Assembly (NCBI RefSeq): GCF_018499875.1
Contig: NZ_JAHBAY010000004.1
Span: forward strand, 496,001 to 560,000
Direction of reading: 5' to 3'
Length of the DNA: 64,000 bases
Origin: Kineosporia corallincola
Lineage (GTDB): Bacteria > Actinomycetota > Actinomycetes > Actinomycetales > Kineosporiaceae
This document shows, in pieces, positions 54,366 to 62,718 of the stretch (position 1 is its first letter; each line of letters opens with the position of its first letter). The notes under the pieces were generated by a model that was given only the letters and a program-made list of their open reading frames with translations, was not told where the DNA came from and ran no database searches. A program made the translations under genes and the position numbers.

Positions 54366-55040
54366 TCAGTCGAGCCGGTAGCCGTAGCCGCGCAGCGTGA
54401 CCAGGCGGTCGGCGTGGCGGCCGAGTTTCACCCGCAGCCGGCGCACGTGCACGTCGATGGTGCGGTCGCCGGAGATGTAACCGGTGTGCCACACGGCGCG
54501 CATCAGCTCGTCGCGGCCGAGGGCCTGACCCCGGTGCCGCTCCAGGAAGGCGAGCAGGTCGAACTCGCGGCGGGTCAGCTCGACCGGGTCGCCGTCGAGT
54601 GCCAGGGTGCGGCGGGTGGTGTCGACGTCGAACGGCTCCGCCGGGTCGCGCGGGCTCTCGGCCGGAACCGGTGCGAGCGGCCGCTTTCCGGCCTCGTCGT
54701 CGAGCGGCGCCCAGCGCCGGCCGACGACTGCGCCGTTGGTACCGGCGGGCTTCGGGCCGCCCTGCCCGAGGCCGGCCGGCCGGCCCGGCTCACGCAGCTC
54801 GATCTCCACGCTGGTGATCACGTCGGGCGCCACCGCGTGCACCAGGTCTTCCACCGCGCGGGCGATGCCGCGCAGGTCGGGGCCGGGCTGATGCTGTGCC
54901 CGCGGACCCTGCCCGTCGCCCGTCACCTCTCGTGCGCCGCGTCGGGCGTCGGCCGGCGTGCCGGGCACGCTGAGCCGCACCACCAGCCCGGTCTGGGAGT
55001 GGTCGCCTCGATTGGCATCTGGCCCCGGTGAGGTCAACAT
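54366..55040 (-). CDS. OmpR/PhoB-type winged-helix protein without receiver domain
   Basis: 224 residues. The C-terminal 100 residues are a Trans_reg_C domain: RTLALDGDPVELTRREFDLLAFLERHRGQALGRDELMRAVW, then DRTIDVHVRRLRVKLG and LRGYGYRLD. The first 110 residues carry no Asp-phosphorylation receiver; they hold GIARAVEDLVHAVAPDVITSVEIELREPG, possibly a small sensor. The ATG at 55040 follows GGAG by 6 bases; an upstream start would add 28 Arg-rich residues. No histidine kinase is near. Target genes unknown; divergent from the sulfotransferase. Confidence 0.8.
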   Translation of the reverse strand: MLTSPGPDANRGDHSQTGLVVRLSVPGTPADARRGAREVTGDGQGPRAQHQPGPDLRGIARAVEDLVHAVAPDVITSVEIELREPGRPAGLGQGGPKPAGTNGAVVGRRWAPLDDEAGKRPLAPVPAESPRDPAEPFDVDTTRRTLALDGDPVELTRREFDLLAFLERHRGQALGRDELMRAVWHTGYISGDRTIDVHVRRLRVKLGRHADRLVTLRGYGYRLD

Positions 55041-55249
55041 TGAAAAGCTCCGGTCGCGTAGATCAGCAGGAACAGCCCCGCGGCGCACGGGCCGCGACGC
55101 TCGCGCGTCGTGACAGGGCGCCATTTACCCAGATCAGTTATGAAAAACAACTAGCCATGAGATCGAGTGAAGCACTCGTACGGCTCCACTTCAAGTAACT
55201 CTATCGGATTGGTCTAGAATTTCTCGCAATCCTGATCTCGGAGGCATCG
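55041..55249. promoter_or_regulatory. AT-rich divergent promoter region
   Basis: 209 bases, clearly AT-richer than the surroundings from 55135 on. It includes an inverted repeat CGAGTG-AAG-CACTCG (55164-55178) and TAGAAT (55215-55220), a likely -10 for the sulfotransferase gene about 30 bases before its ATG. The divergent winged-helix protein is a natural candidate to bind here. Confidence 0.5.
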
Positions 55250-56203
55250 ATGGCCCTGCCAGACTTCTTTCTGCTCGGCGCGCCGAAGGCCGGGACCACG
55301 GCGTTGCACGCGGCCCTGGCCCAGCATCCGCAGCTGTACCTGTCGGCGGTGAAGGAGCCGAAGTTCTACCTGTGCGACGGCGGGCCGCCCCGGCGCTCGG
55401 GGCAGCGCGGTCCCGGCGACGCGCACAGCGCGCGGGAGTGGGTGTGGCGGCGCGGTGAGTACGAGGCGCTGTTCGACGTGGCGCCCCCGGGCACGCTGAA
55501 GGGTGAGAGCACGCCGTTCTACCTCTACGACCGGCTGGCCCAGCGGCGCCTCCGCGCCGACGTGCCGCACGCGAAACTGCTGGTGGTGCTGAGGGATCCG
55601 ATCGACCGGGCGTACTCGAACTGGATGCACCTGTGGTCCGACGGGCTGGAGCCGATCGGTGACTTCGCCCGGGCCTGGGCCGCCGAGGACGAGCGGGTGG
55701 CGGCCGGCTGGGCGCCGTTCTGGCACTACCGCCGGCTCGGGCTGTACGGCGAGCAGCTGCGCGACCTGACCGAGCTGTTCGGCCGCGACCAGGTGCACGT
55801 ACTGCGCTACCGCGACCTGGTCGAGACGCCCGACACGGCGCTCGACAAGGTGTGCGCGTTCCTGGGGGTGGAGCCGGGGCGGGTGGAGCAGCCGGCCCGG
55901 GAGAACTCCCGCCCCTACGTCGAGCCGTCGCGCCGTACCGCGGTGCTGTCGCGGGTGGTGCGAGCCGGGGCGGCGGCCGGTGCCTACGCCCCGCCGCAGG
56001 TGTGGCGGCGTGCCGGGGAACCGCTGCTCAGGTTGTTGCAGAAGGGGGACGCGCGGCGCCCGGTGCTCGACCAGGCCGTGCGGATGCGTCTGGTCGAGGC
56101 CTACCGCGAAGACAACGCTCTGCTCAACGAGCTTGCCGGGCAGTCCTTCTCGGACTGGATGGGCACCACCTCGCGGGGGCAGTTCGCACCCAGCGAGAGC
56201 TGA
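55250..56203 (+). CDS. PAPS-dependent sulfotransferase
   Basis: 317 residues. PDFFLLGAPKAGTTALHAAL is the 5'-phosphosulfate loop; LLVVLRDPIDRAYSNWMHLW is the 3'-phosphate motif with its Arg and Ser; EPKFYL, ESTPFYLYD and RYRDLVETPD are also family blocks. It resembles bacterial and heparan-type sulfotransferases acting on carbohydrates or lipids; acceptor unknown. GGAGG lies before the ATG. No PAPS-synthesis or glycosyltransferase gene is next to it. Its AT-rich promoter and position hint at an accessory gene. Confidence 0.88.
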   Translation: MALPDFFLLGAPKAGTTALHAALAQHPQLYLSAVKEPKFYLCDGGPPRRSGQRGPGDAHSAREWVWRRGEYEALFDVAPPGTLKGESTPFYLYDRLAQRRLRADVPHAKLLVVLRDPIDRAYSNWMHLWSDGLEPIGDFARAWAAEDERVAAGWAPFWHYRRLGLYGEQLRDLTELFGRDQVHVLRYRDLVETPDTALDKVCAFLGVEPGRVEQPARENSRPYVEPSRRTAVLSRVVRAGAAAGAYAPPQVWRRAGEPLLRLLQKGDARRPVLDQAVRMRLVEAYREDNALLNELAGQSFSDWMGTTSRGQFAPSES

Positions 56204-56213
56204 ACCCGACGGT

Positions 56214-57296
56214 TCAGCCGGTGGCCCGGGGCCGGGTCAGCAGAATCAGCACGATCGCGACGGCCAGTCCCAGGGCGGTCTCGACCAGGCGGTCGGTGCT
56301 GGTGGCGAGCGGGTCGCTGCGCACGGCCAGATGCTGCATGAGCAGGGCGAGCGGGGTGATGCCGATGACGGCCACACCGTAGTTGCGCATCACGAACAGC
56401 TCGGCCCAGGCCTGGGCGAGCAGCGCGATGACGAGGGTGGGCACCACGCCCGGGTCGAACGAGAGGATGACCAGGCTGAGCACGACGCCGGCCGCCGTCC
56501 CCCAGATCCGGTGCATCGCCCGGGCCACCCGGTGCGTGCTGCTGGGGCCGGTGAGCGGGGCGACGGCGGAGACCATCGCCCAGTACGGGTGCGCGCCGCC
56601 GGCCGCGGCCGCGATCGTGCCGGCGATCACCGGGCCCGCCGCGTAGGCGATCAGGTCGCCGCGCACTCCCTGGGCGCCGAGCAGCTCGGCCCGTGACAGC
56701 CGCACCGCGTGCGGGTGCTTGTCGCGATGACGCCCGGCCGGGAACAGTTTTCCGGACTGGCCCACGAGCACCGCGAAGGCCGCGGCGGCGGCGCTGACGG
56801 CGAGCGCCACCGGCACCGTGCCCCACGACTGGTGGTGGGAGGCGCAGGCCCCGACGGCGAACACCGGGAACAGCGAGCCCGGCGGGGCCCACTGCGCCCA
56901 GCGGGAGAGCAGGTAGCCACCGACGCTGACCGCGGCGGTCGCGGCGATCGCCAGCCAGGTGCCGCCGATCGCCGCGACCACCACGCCCAGGGTGACGGTG
57001 CAGATCATCATCAGCCCGGCCTCGGTCTGCATGCGCAGCCGTGAGCCGTAGACCGAGTGCCGCGCGTACAGGCTGTTGAAGGCGCCGAAGCTGGCGAACA
57101 GCGCCAGGTCGCCCCGGCCCAGGGCGAGGACGACCGCGACCGGTGCTCCCACCGAGATGACCGCCCGCAGGGCGGCCCAGTGTGCGTGGTGATGCGGCCG
57201 TAGCTGGGTCAGTTCCCAGCTACGGACGATCGACCGGGTGGTGGAGAGCTCAACTGTCACCCCTCCATAGTGCACCCGGTGCCACGGATTCTGCAC
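56214..57296 (-). CDS. FUSC-family aromatic acid exporter-like membrane protein
   Basis: 360 residues with about ten membrane helices in two sets separated by a short basic cytosolic part (FPAGRHRDKHPHAVRLSRAELLG). ALFASFGAFNSLYARHSVYGSRLR in the first half and HPYWAMVSAVAPLTGPSSTHRVARAMHRIWGTAAGVV in the second are typical of FUSC/YccS/AaeB-like proteins; the large soluble part of full-length exporters is absent. The start is GTG 57296; a GTG at 57260 next to GGAGGGG is an alternative. It converges on the sulfotransferase. Confidence 0.8.
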   Translation of the reverse strand: MQNPWHRVHYGGVTVELSTTRSIVRSWELTQLRPHHHAHWAALRAVISVGAPVAVVLALGRGDLALFASFGAFNSLYARHSVYGSRLRMQTEAGLMMICTVTLGVVVAAIGGTWLAIAATAAVSVGGYLLSRWAQWAPPGSLFPVFAVGACASHHQSWGTVPVALAVSAAAAAFAVLVGQSGKLFPAGRHRDKHPHAVRLSRAELLGAQGVRGDLIAYAAGPVIAGTIAAAAGGAHPYWAMVSAVAPLTGPSSTHRVARAMHRIWGTAAGVVLSLVILSFDPGVVPTLVIALLAQAWAELFVMRNYGVAVIGITPLALLMQHLAVRSDPLATSTDRLVETALGLAVAIVLILLTRPRATG

Positions 57297-57317
57297 CCGG
57301 TGACATAAAGCGAGGGC

Positions 57318-58241
57318 TCACGTCGTCACCCATTCGGTGCGCAGGTCGTGCGAGCCGTCGGGCAGGGCCGCCTCGTAGTACAGCCGGCGGGACCCGTCCG
57401 GCAGATCGACCACGTCGAGGTAGCGCAGGGCGTGGTCGCCGTGCGGCGACTGCGCGACCGGGCGGTCGCCGACGGCGGTGAACGACGTCCCGGGGGCAGC
57501 TCCCTCGGCCACCCCGGTGCGCTCGTACCAGTTCTCCTCGGCCGAGGCCCGGCCGTCGTAGTACGCGACCAGACGATCGCCCCGCGGGACCACCGCCGTG
57601 ACCCGGGCGCCCCGGGCGTCCCAGGTCCCCGGGCGCCCGGCCATCGCCACTGGCCCGACCTCCCAGGTCAGGCCGTCCTGGCTGGTCGCGTAGCGGGTGC
57701 TCATCCGGTCCGTGGCGTCCGGGTCGTCCAGCGGGTGGCAGCACACCCACATCCGCCAGCCGTTCTCGTCACGCAGCACCACCGGGTCCTTGACCCCGGT
57801 CAGGTCGTCGCCGGGCAGCACCACCGTGCGCTTGCCGGTGGGCAGACCGGCCACCTCGTCCGCGTCCAGCGCCTCGATCCACCAGTGCTTGGAGTTCGGC
57901 GTGGAGCAGCTCAGGTACAGCCGCCACCCGCCGTCACCGGTGGGCAGCAGGGCCGGGCGCTCCAGCGACGCGGCACCGAAGATGTCCCGGTCGACCGAGG
58001 CCACGGTCTCGAAGTGCACCCCGTCCTGGCTGCGGGCGAGCGTGACCGCCACCCCGCGGCCGGCGTCCACCGGTCTCCTGACCCGGTAGGCCAGCCAGAA
58101 CGTGCCGTCCTGGAAACACACGCTGGGGGCGCCGGTCCAGAAGCCCGGGCCGGAACCCGGTGCCTGGACACAGACTTCGGAGAGTGCGTGGTCCGGAACG
58201 GTGATGCCGGACGTCTTCTGGTCCTGAGGGGCCATGGTCAT
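57318..58241 (-). CDS. Five-bladed beta-propeller glycosidase-like protein (GH43/GH32-like fold)
   Basis: 307 residues, no signal peptide. Repeated blade motifs: [104 protein letters not shown]. The pattern of DPVV and rxYxS/C fits glycoside hydrolase clan F/J folds, but catalytic acids cannot be assigned, so it may not be an active hydrolase. It lies 22 bases upstream of the FUSC gene on the same strand and may share its transcript. Confidence 0.65.
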   Translation of the reverse strand: MTMAPQDQKTSGITVPDHALSEVCVQAPGSGPGFWTGAPSVCFQDGTFWLAYRVRRPVDAGRGVAVTLARSQDGVHFETVASVDRDIFGAASLERPALLPTGDGGWRLYLSCSTPNSKHWWIEALDADEVAGLPTGKRTVVLPGDDLTGVKDPVVLRDENGWRMWVCCHPLDDPDATDRMSTRYATSQDGLTWEVGPVAMAGRPGTWDARGARVTAVVPRGDRLVAYYDGRASAEENWYERTGVAEGAAPGTSFTAVGDRPVAQSPHGDHALRYLDVVDLPDGSRRLYYEAALPDGSHDLRTEWVTT

Positions 58242-58431
58242 GGTGGGGCTCTTCCTCCGAGCGGTTTCGCCCTGCGCGAGTGGGCCGGCCTTCCGAGAGG
58301 CGGCTTAGTGTGCCAGCACTTGCGCCGCGGTCGGGCCGGGCGAACCGGATGGAGATCGGGTGACGCGCGGGTAACCGGGTCGCGGCCCGGGTAGCCTGAG
58401 GCGTCCGCATCAGCCGAGGAGTCAGCCGCCC

Positions 58432-61400
58432 GTGCACCTGAAGACCCTGACCCTGCGCGGGTTCAAGTCCTTCGCCTCCGCCACCACGCTGCGGCTGGAG
58501 CCGGGTATCACCTGCGTGGTCGGCCCGAACGGCTCGGGCAAGTCCAACGTGGTCGACGCGCTCAGCTGGGTGATGGGTGAGCAGGGCGCCAAGAGCCTGC
58601 GCGGCGGCAAGATGGAAGACGTCATCTTCGCCGGCACCTCCGGCCGCCCCCCGCTGGGCCGCGCCGAGGTCGCGCTGACGATCGACAACTCCGACGGTGC
58701 GCTGCCGATCGACTACACCGAGGTGACGATCTCGCGCACGATGTTCCGCTCCGGTGGTTCGGAGTACGCGATCAACGGCTCCCCGTGCCGTCTCCTCGAC
58801 ATCCAGGAACTGCTGTCCGACTCCGGCATCGGCCGCGAGATGCACGTGATCGTCGGGCAGGGCCAGCTCGACCAGGTGCTCCAGGCCACCCCGGAGGAAC
58901 GGCGCGGGTTCATCGAGGAGGCCGCGGGCGTCCTCAAGCACCGCAAGCGCAAGGAGAAGGCGATCCGCAAGCTGGACGCCATGCAGGGCAACCTTCAGCG
59001 CCTGGCCGACCTGACCACCGAGATCCGGCGCCAGCTCAAGCCTCTCGGCCGGCAGGCGGAGGTGGCCCGCCGGGCGCAGGTGGTGCAGGCCGATCTGCGT
59101 GACGCCAAGGCCCGGCTGCTCGCCGACGACCTGGTCACGCTGACCGAGACGATCGCCGCCGAGCTGGCCGACGAGGCCGCGGTGCAGGAACGCCGCTCGC
59201 TGGTGGAGGGCGAGCTGGCCCGGGCCCGGGCCCGGCTCTCCGCCCTGGAACTGGCCGCGAGCGCAGCCTCGCCGCAGCTGTCGCAGGCCCAGAACACCTG
59301 GTACCAGCTCTCCTCGCTGCGCGAGCGCACCCGTGGCACGAACAGCCTGGCGGCCGACCGGCTGCGGCTGCTGTCGGAGTCCGAGCCGGAACGCGCCTCG
59401 GGGCGCGACCCGGACGACCTGGAGGCACAGGCTGCGCTGGTGCGCGAGCAGGAGGAACAGCTCCAGGGCGAGGTCGAGGGCGCCAGTGAGCTGATGCTGG
59501 CGGCCGAGGACCGGCGTCGTGAGGCCGAGCAGGCCGCCCGCGCCGAGGAGCAGCGCCTGGTCGAGCTGGCCCGGCGTGCCGCCGACCAGCGGGAGCAGCT
59601 GGCCCGGCTGGCGGGCCGGGTCGCGGCGCAGCGCAGCACGGTGGACGCCTCGGTGGACGCGGTCGAGCGGCTCGCCGGCACGATCGGGGACGCCGAGCGG
59701 CGGGCCTCCGAGGCGGCGGCGGAGGTCGAGGCGCTGGTCACCTCGGGTGAGGTGTCGCCGGCCTCGGCGCAGGACGAGGCACAGGCCGAGGCGCTGCGGG
59801 TGGAGGCCGAGCAGGTGGCCGACCGGATCGCCGCCGACGAAGCCACCCTGGAGGCGGCACAGGCGCAGCTCACCGGCCTGAACCGGGAGCTGGAGGCGCT
59901 GCGTCACACCGAACGTGAGGCGCACGGCGAGCGCAAGGAGTGGGCAGCCCGGCGCGACACGCTGGCGCTCGGGCTCCGGCGTAAAGACGGCGCCGGGGCC
60001 GTGCTCGCGGCCGGTGACCGGGTGCCCGGCCTGATCGGTTCGCTCGCGGCGGTGCTCGCGGTCGAGCCCGGCTTCGAGACCGCCGTCGCGGCGGCCCTGG
60101 GCCCGGCGGCCGGGGCGGTCGCCGTCCGGGACCTGACCGGTGCGCTCGCGGCGCTGGATCTTCTCGCGACCGAGGACGGCGGTCAGGCCGTGCTGGTCCC
60201 GGCGCAGGGCGGCGGTGCCCTCGCCGACGCCGACCCGGCCGGCTGGCCCGCGCTGCCGCCCGGTGCCCGCTGGGTGCGCACGCTGGTGCGGGAACCGGGG
60301 GAGCTGTCCCCGGCCGTAGACCGGCTGCTGCACCGGGTCGCGGTGGTCCCCGACCTGCGGGCGGCCGCCGAGCTGATCCGGTTGTGGCCGGAGCTGTCGG
60401 TGGTCACCACCTCCGGGGAACTGGTGTCGGCCGTCAGGGTGGTCGGTGGTTCCGCCTCGGCGCCCTCGCCGATCGAGACCCAGGCCGCCGTCGAGCAGGC
60501 CGGGGAGCGGGTGGCCGCGGCCGCGGAGAAGGCGGAGACGGCGGGGGCCGCGCTGGCCGGGGGCCGGGACCGGCAGCAGACGGTGCAGCAGCAGGTGCGC
60601 GATCTCCAGGACGCGGTCAAACGGGCGCAGGGCGACCTGCGCCGGGTCGAGGGCCGGATCACCGAGCTCGAGGGACGACGCGCGCAGGCCGAGGCGAAGC
60701 TGGCGGCCGAGCGCGGCCGGCTGGCCGGTACCGCGCGGGCCGCCGAGGCCGAGGTGGAGCGGCTACGCGCCCAGCACGAGAAGGCCGGGCAGAACGAGGC
60801 CGCCGCCCGCGAGGCGCTGTTCGAGCTGGAGGCCCGGCTGGAGGCGGCGCAGGAGTCGTTCGACGCGGCCGACGACGAGGAGCCCGACACCTCCGAGCGA
60901 GACCGGCTGACCGAGGCCGCGGCCCGGGCGCGCAGCGAGGAGACCGACGCCCGGCTGGCCCTGCGCACCGCGGAGGAGCGGGCCCGGGCGGTGGCCGGCC
61001 ACGCCGATCAGCTGATGCAGCGGGCCGCCGAGGAACGGGCCGCGCGGGCCCGGGCGGTGGCCCGGGAGGAGCGCCGGCAGCGGCAGATGCAGATCGCCCG
61101 CGCGGTGCTGGCCGGCGGTGAGTACATGCTGGTGCTGCTCGATGCGTCGCTGGCCGTGGCCGAGCAGGAGCGGCTGCGGCTGGAGGCCGAGCGCGACGCC
61201 CGCGACGCCGAGCTCCAGGCGATGCGCGAGACGGAGCAGCGGCTGGCCTCGGAGCAGGCCAGGCTGATCGACTCGGCACACCGCGACGAGGTGGTGCGCA
61301 CCGAGCAGCGGCTGCGGATCGACGCCCTGCGCCAGCGCAGCGTCGACGAACTGGGCATGGACCCGGACGTGCTGATCGACGAGTACGGCCCGCACCAGCT

Positions 61401-62313
61401 GGTGCCGCCGAGCCCGCCCGCCCCCGGCGACCCGGAACCGGCCAGGGCGCCGCAGCCGGTGCCGTTCGAGCGGGCGACGCAGGAGAAGCGACTGCGCAAG
61501 GCCGAGCGGGCGCTGAACCTGCTGGGCACGGTCAACCCGCTGGCACTGGAGGAGTTCGCGGCGCTGGAGGAGCGGCACACGTTCCTGAACAAGCAGCTGG
61601 ACGACCTGAAGGTGTCACGCCGGGATCTGCTCCAGATCATCGAGGACGTGGACCGGCGGGTGGAGGAGGTCTTCACCGAGGCGTTCAACGACACCGCGCG
61701 CGAGTTCGTCGGGGTGTTCCAGCGGCTGTTCCCCGGCGGCGAGGGCAAACTGATCCTCACCGATCCGTCGAACATGCTGACCACCGGGCTGGACGTGGAG
61801 GCGCGACCGCCGGGCAAGAAGGTCAAGCGCCTGTCGCTGCTGTCCGGCGGCGAGCGCTCGCTCACCGCCGTCGCTCTGCTGGTGTCCATCTTCAAGGCCC
61901 GGCCCAGCCCGTTCTACGTGATGGACGAGGTGGAGGCCGCCCTCGACGACACCAACCTGGGCCGGCTGATCCGGATCTTCGAGGAGCTGCGCGAGTCGTC
62001 GCAGCTGATCGTGATCACCCACCAGAAGCGCACGATGGAGGTCGCGGACGCGCTCTACGGCGTCACGATGCGCGGCGACGGGGTGACCACGGTGATCAGC
62101 CAGCGGCTGGCGGACGACGACGGCGAGTCCGGTCCGCGGCGTGGTGCCGGTGCCACTGCCGGTGCCGGGGGTGGTGCCGACGGTGACTCGGCGAAGGCGA
62201 GTGTTTCCGCGGAGGTGGCGCCTTCGGCGGATCGGGTGATCGACCTGGCCGCGGCGGAGGCGGCCGGGGAGACCGGGGAGTCCGGGGTGCCGGATGGGGA
62301 AGAGACGGTCTGA
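58432..62313 (+). CDS. smc: Chromosome segregation protein SMC
   Basis: 1293 residues. ATPase of the SMC-ScpAB condensin. Walker A GPNGSGKSNVVDALSWVMGE at about 31; two coiled-coil arms (170-500 and 680-1010, Ala/Glu/Arg-rich); hinge at about 525-665 (VPGLIGSLAAVLAVEPGFETAV); signature LSLLSGGERSLTAVALLVSIF at about 1135; Walker B FYVMDEVEAALDDTNLGRL. The last 75 residues are a Gly/Ala/Asp tail beyond the ATPase head. GTG start with GAGGAG at 58415. ftsY usually follows smc in actinobacteria. Confidence 0.96.
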   Translation: MHLKTLTLRGFKSFASATTLRLEPGITCVVGPNGSGKSNVVDALSWVMGEQGAKSLRGGKMEDVIFAGTSGRPPLGRAEVALTIDNSDGALPIDYTEVTISRTMFRSGGSEYAINGSPCRLLDIQELLSDSGIGREMHVIVGQGQLDQVLQATPEERRGFIEEAAGVLKHRKRKEKAIRKLDAMQGNLQRLADLTTEIRRQLKPLGRQAEVARRAQVVQADLRDAKARLLADDLVTLTETIAAELADEAAVQERRSLVEGELARARARLSALELAASAASPQLSQAQNTWYQLSSLRERTRGTNSLAADRLRLLSESEPERASGRDPDDLEAQAALVREQEEQLQGEVEGASELMLAAEDRRREAEQAARAEEQRLVELARRAADQREQLARLAGRVAAQRSTVDASVDAVERLAGTIGDAERRASEAAAEVEALVTSGEVSPASAQDEAQAEALRVEAEQVADRIAADEATLEAAQAQLTGLNRELEALRHTEREAHGERKEWAARRDTLALGLRRKDGAGAVLAAGDRVPGLIGSLAAVLAVEPGFETAVAAALGPAAGAVAVRDLTGALAALDLLATEDGGQAVLVPAQGGGALADADPAGWPALPPGARWVRTLVREPGELSPAVDRLLHRVAVVPDLRAAAELIRLWPELSVVTTSGELVSAVRVVGGSASAPSPIETQAAVEQAGERVAAAAEKAETAGAALAGGRDRQQTVQQQVRDLQDAVKRAQGDLRRVEGRITELEGRRAQAEAKLAAERGRLAGTARAAEAEVERLRAQHEKAGQNEAAAREALFELEARLEAAQESFDAADDEEPDTSERDRLTEAAARARSEETDARLALRTAEERARAVAGHADQLMQRAAEERAARARAVAREERRQRQMQIARAVLAGGEYMLVLLDASLAVAEQERLRLEAERDARDAELQAMRETEQRLASEQARLIDSAHRDEVVRTEQRLRIDALRQRSVDELGMDPDVLIDEYGPHQLVPPSPPAPGDPEPARAPQPVPFERATQEKRLRKAERALNLLGTVNPLALEEFAALEERHTFLNKQLDDLKVSRRDLLQIIEDVDRRVEEVFTEAFNDTAREFVGVFQRLFPGGEGKLILTDPSNMLTTGLDVEARPPGKKVKRLSLLSGGERSLTAVALLVSIFKARPSPFYVMDEVEAALDDTNLGRLIRIFEELRESSQLIVITHQKRTMEVADALYGVTMRGDGVTTVISQRLADDDGESGPRRGAGATAGAGGGADGDSAKASVSAEVAPSADRVIDLAAAEAAGETGESGVPDGEETV

Positions 62314-62353
62314 GGTTGCCATGATCCTCGGCTGAGGCGACCATGACATCGTG

Positions 62354-62386
62354 AAGGCTCCCTGATGCGTTCCGGGGGCCTTTTCG
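62354..62386 (+). terminator. Terminator of smc
   Basis: AAGGCTCCC (62354-62362) pairs with GGGGGCCTT (62374-62382, one T-G pair) and TTTT follows, 40 bases after the smc stop. Confidence 0.8.
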
Positions 62387-62718
62387 ATTGCCCCGGTAAA
62401 CCGCCAGGTTTCGCGCTCCGCCCTCAACGCCCGGCGCCCGGTGACAGTTCCCCTTGCGGGCTGGGACTTTTCCGGTAGTCGGCAATGTCGTTCCTGTGAC
62501 TGTTCCGTACGGGTGATCATCGAAGGGATGTCTGGGGCGCGCGTGCCTGACCAGCGCCGTCATTTGAAAGACGCTGTCCGGTGGTGGTTTTCGAGGACGA
62601 TTTGATAGTCATGGATTCGGTCGGGTGTCCAGCCCCTGGCGGCAAGAGTGACATGATCGAAACAATTGGCATGGCCGTTCCCATTGGGTCGAGGCGAAAT
62701 ACCTCGTAACGTAGACAT
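62387..62718 (+). promoter_or_regulatory. Intergenic region with the promoter of the last gene
   Basis: About 330 bases, AT-richer from 62560 on, with no convincing gene. TTGGGT (62684-62689), 17 bases, TAACGT (62707-62712) and a GTG exactly seven bases further make a clear leaderless promoter. The remaining part could hold an untracked small RNA; no strong hairpin seen. Confidence 0.6.
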
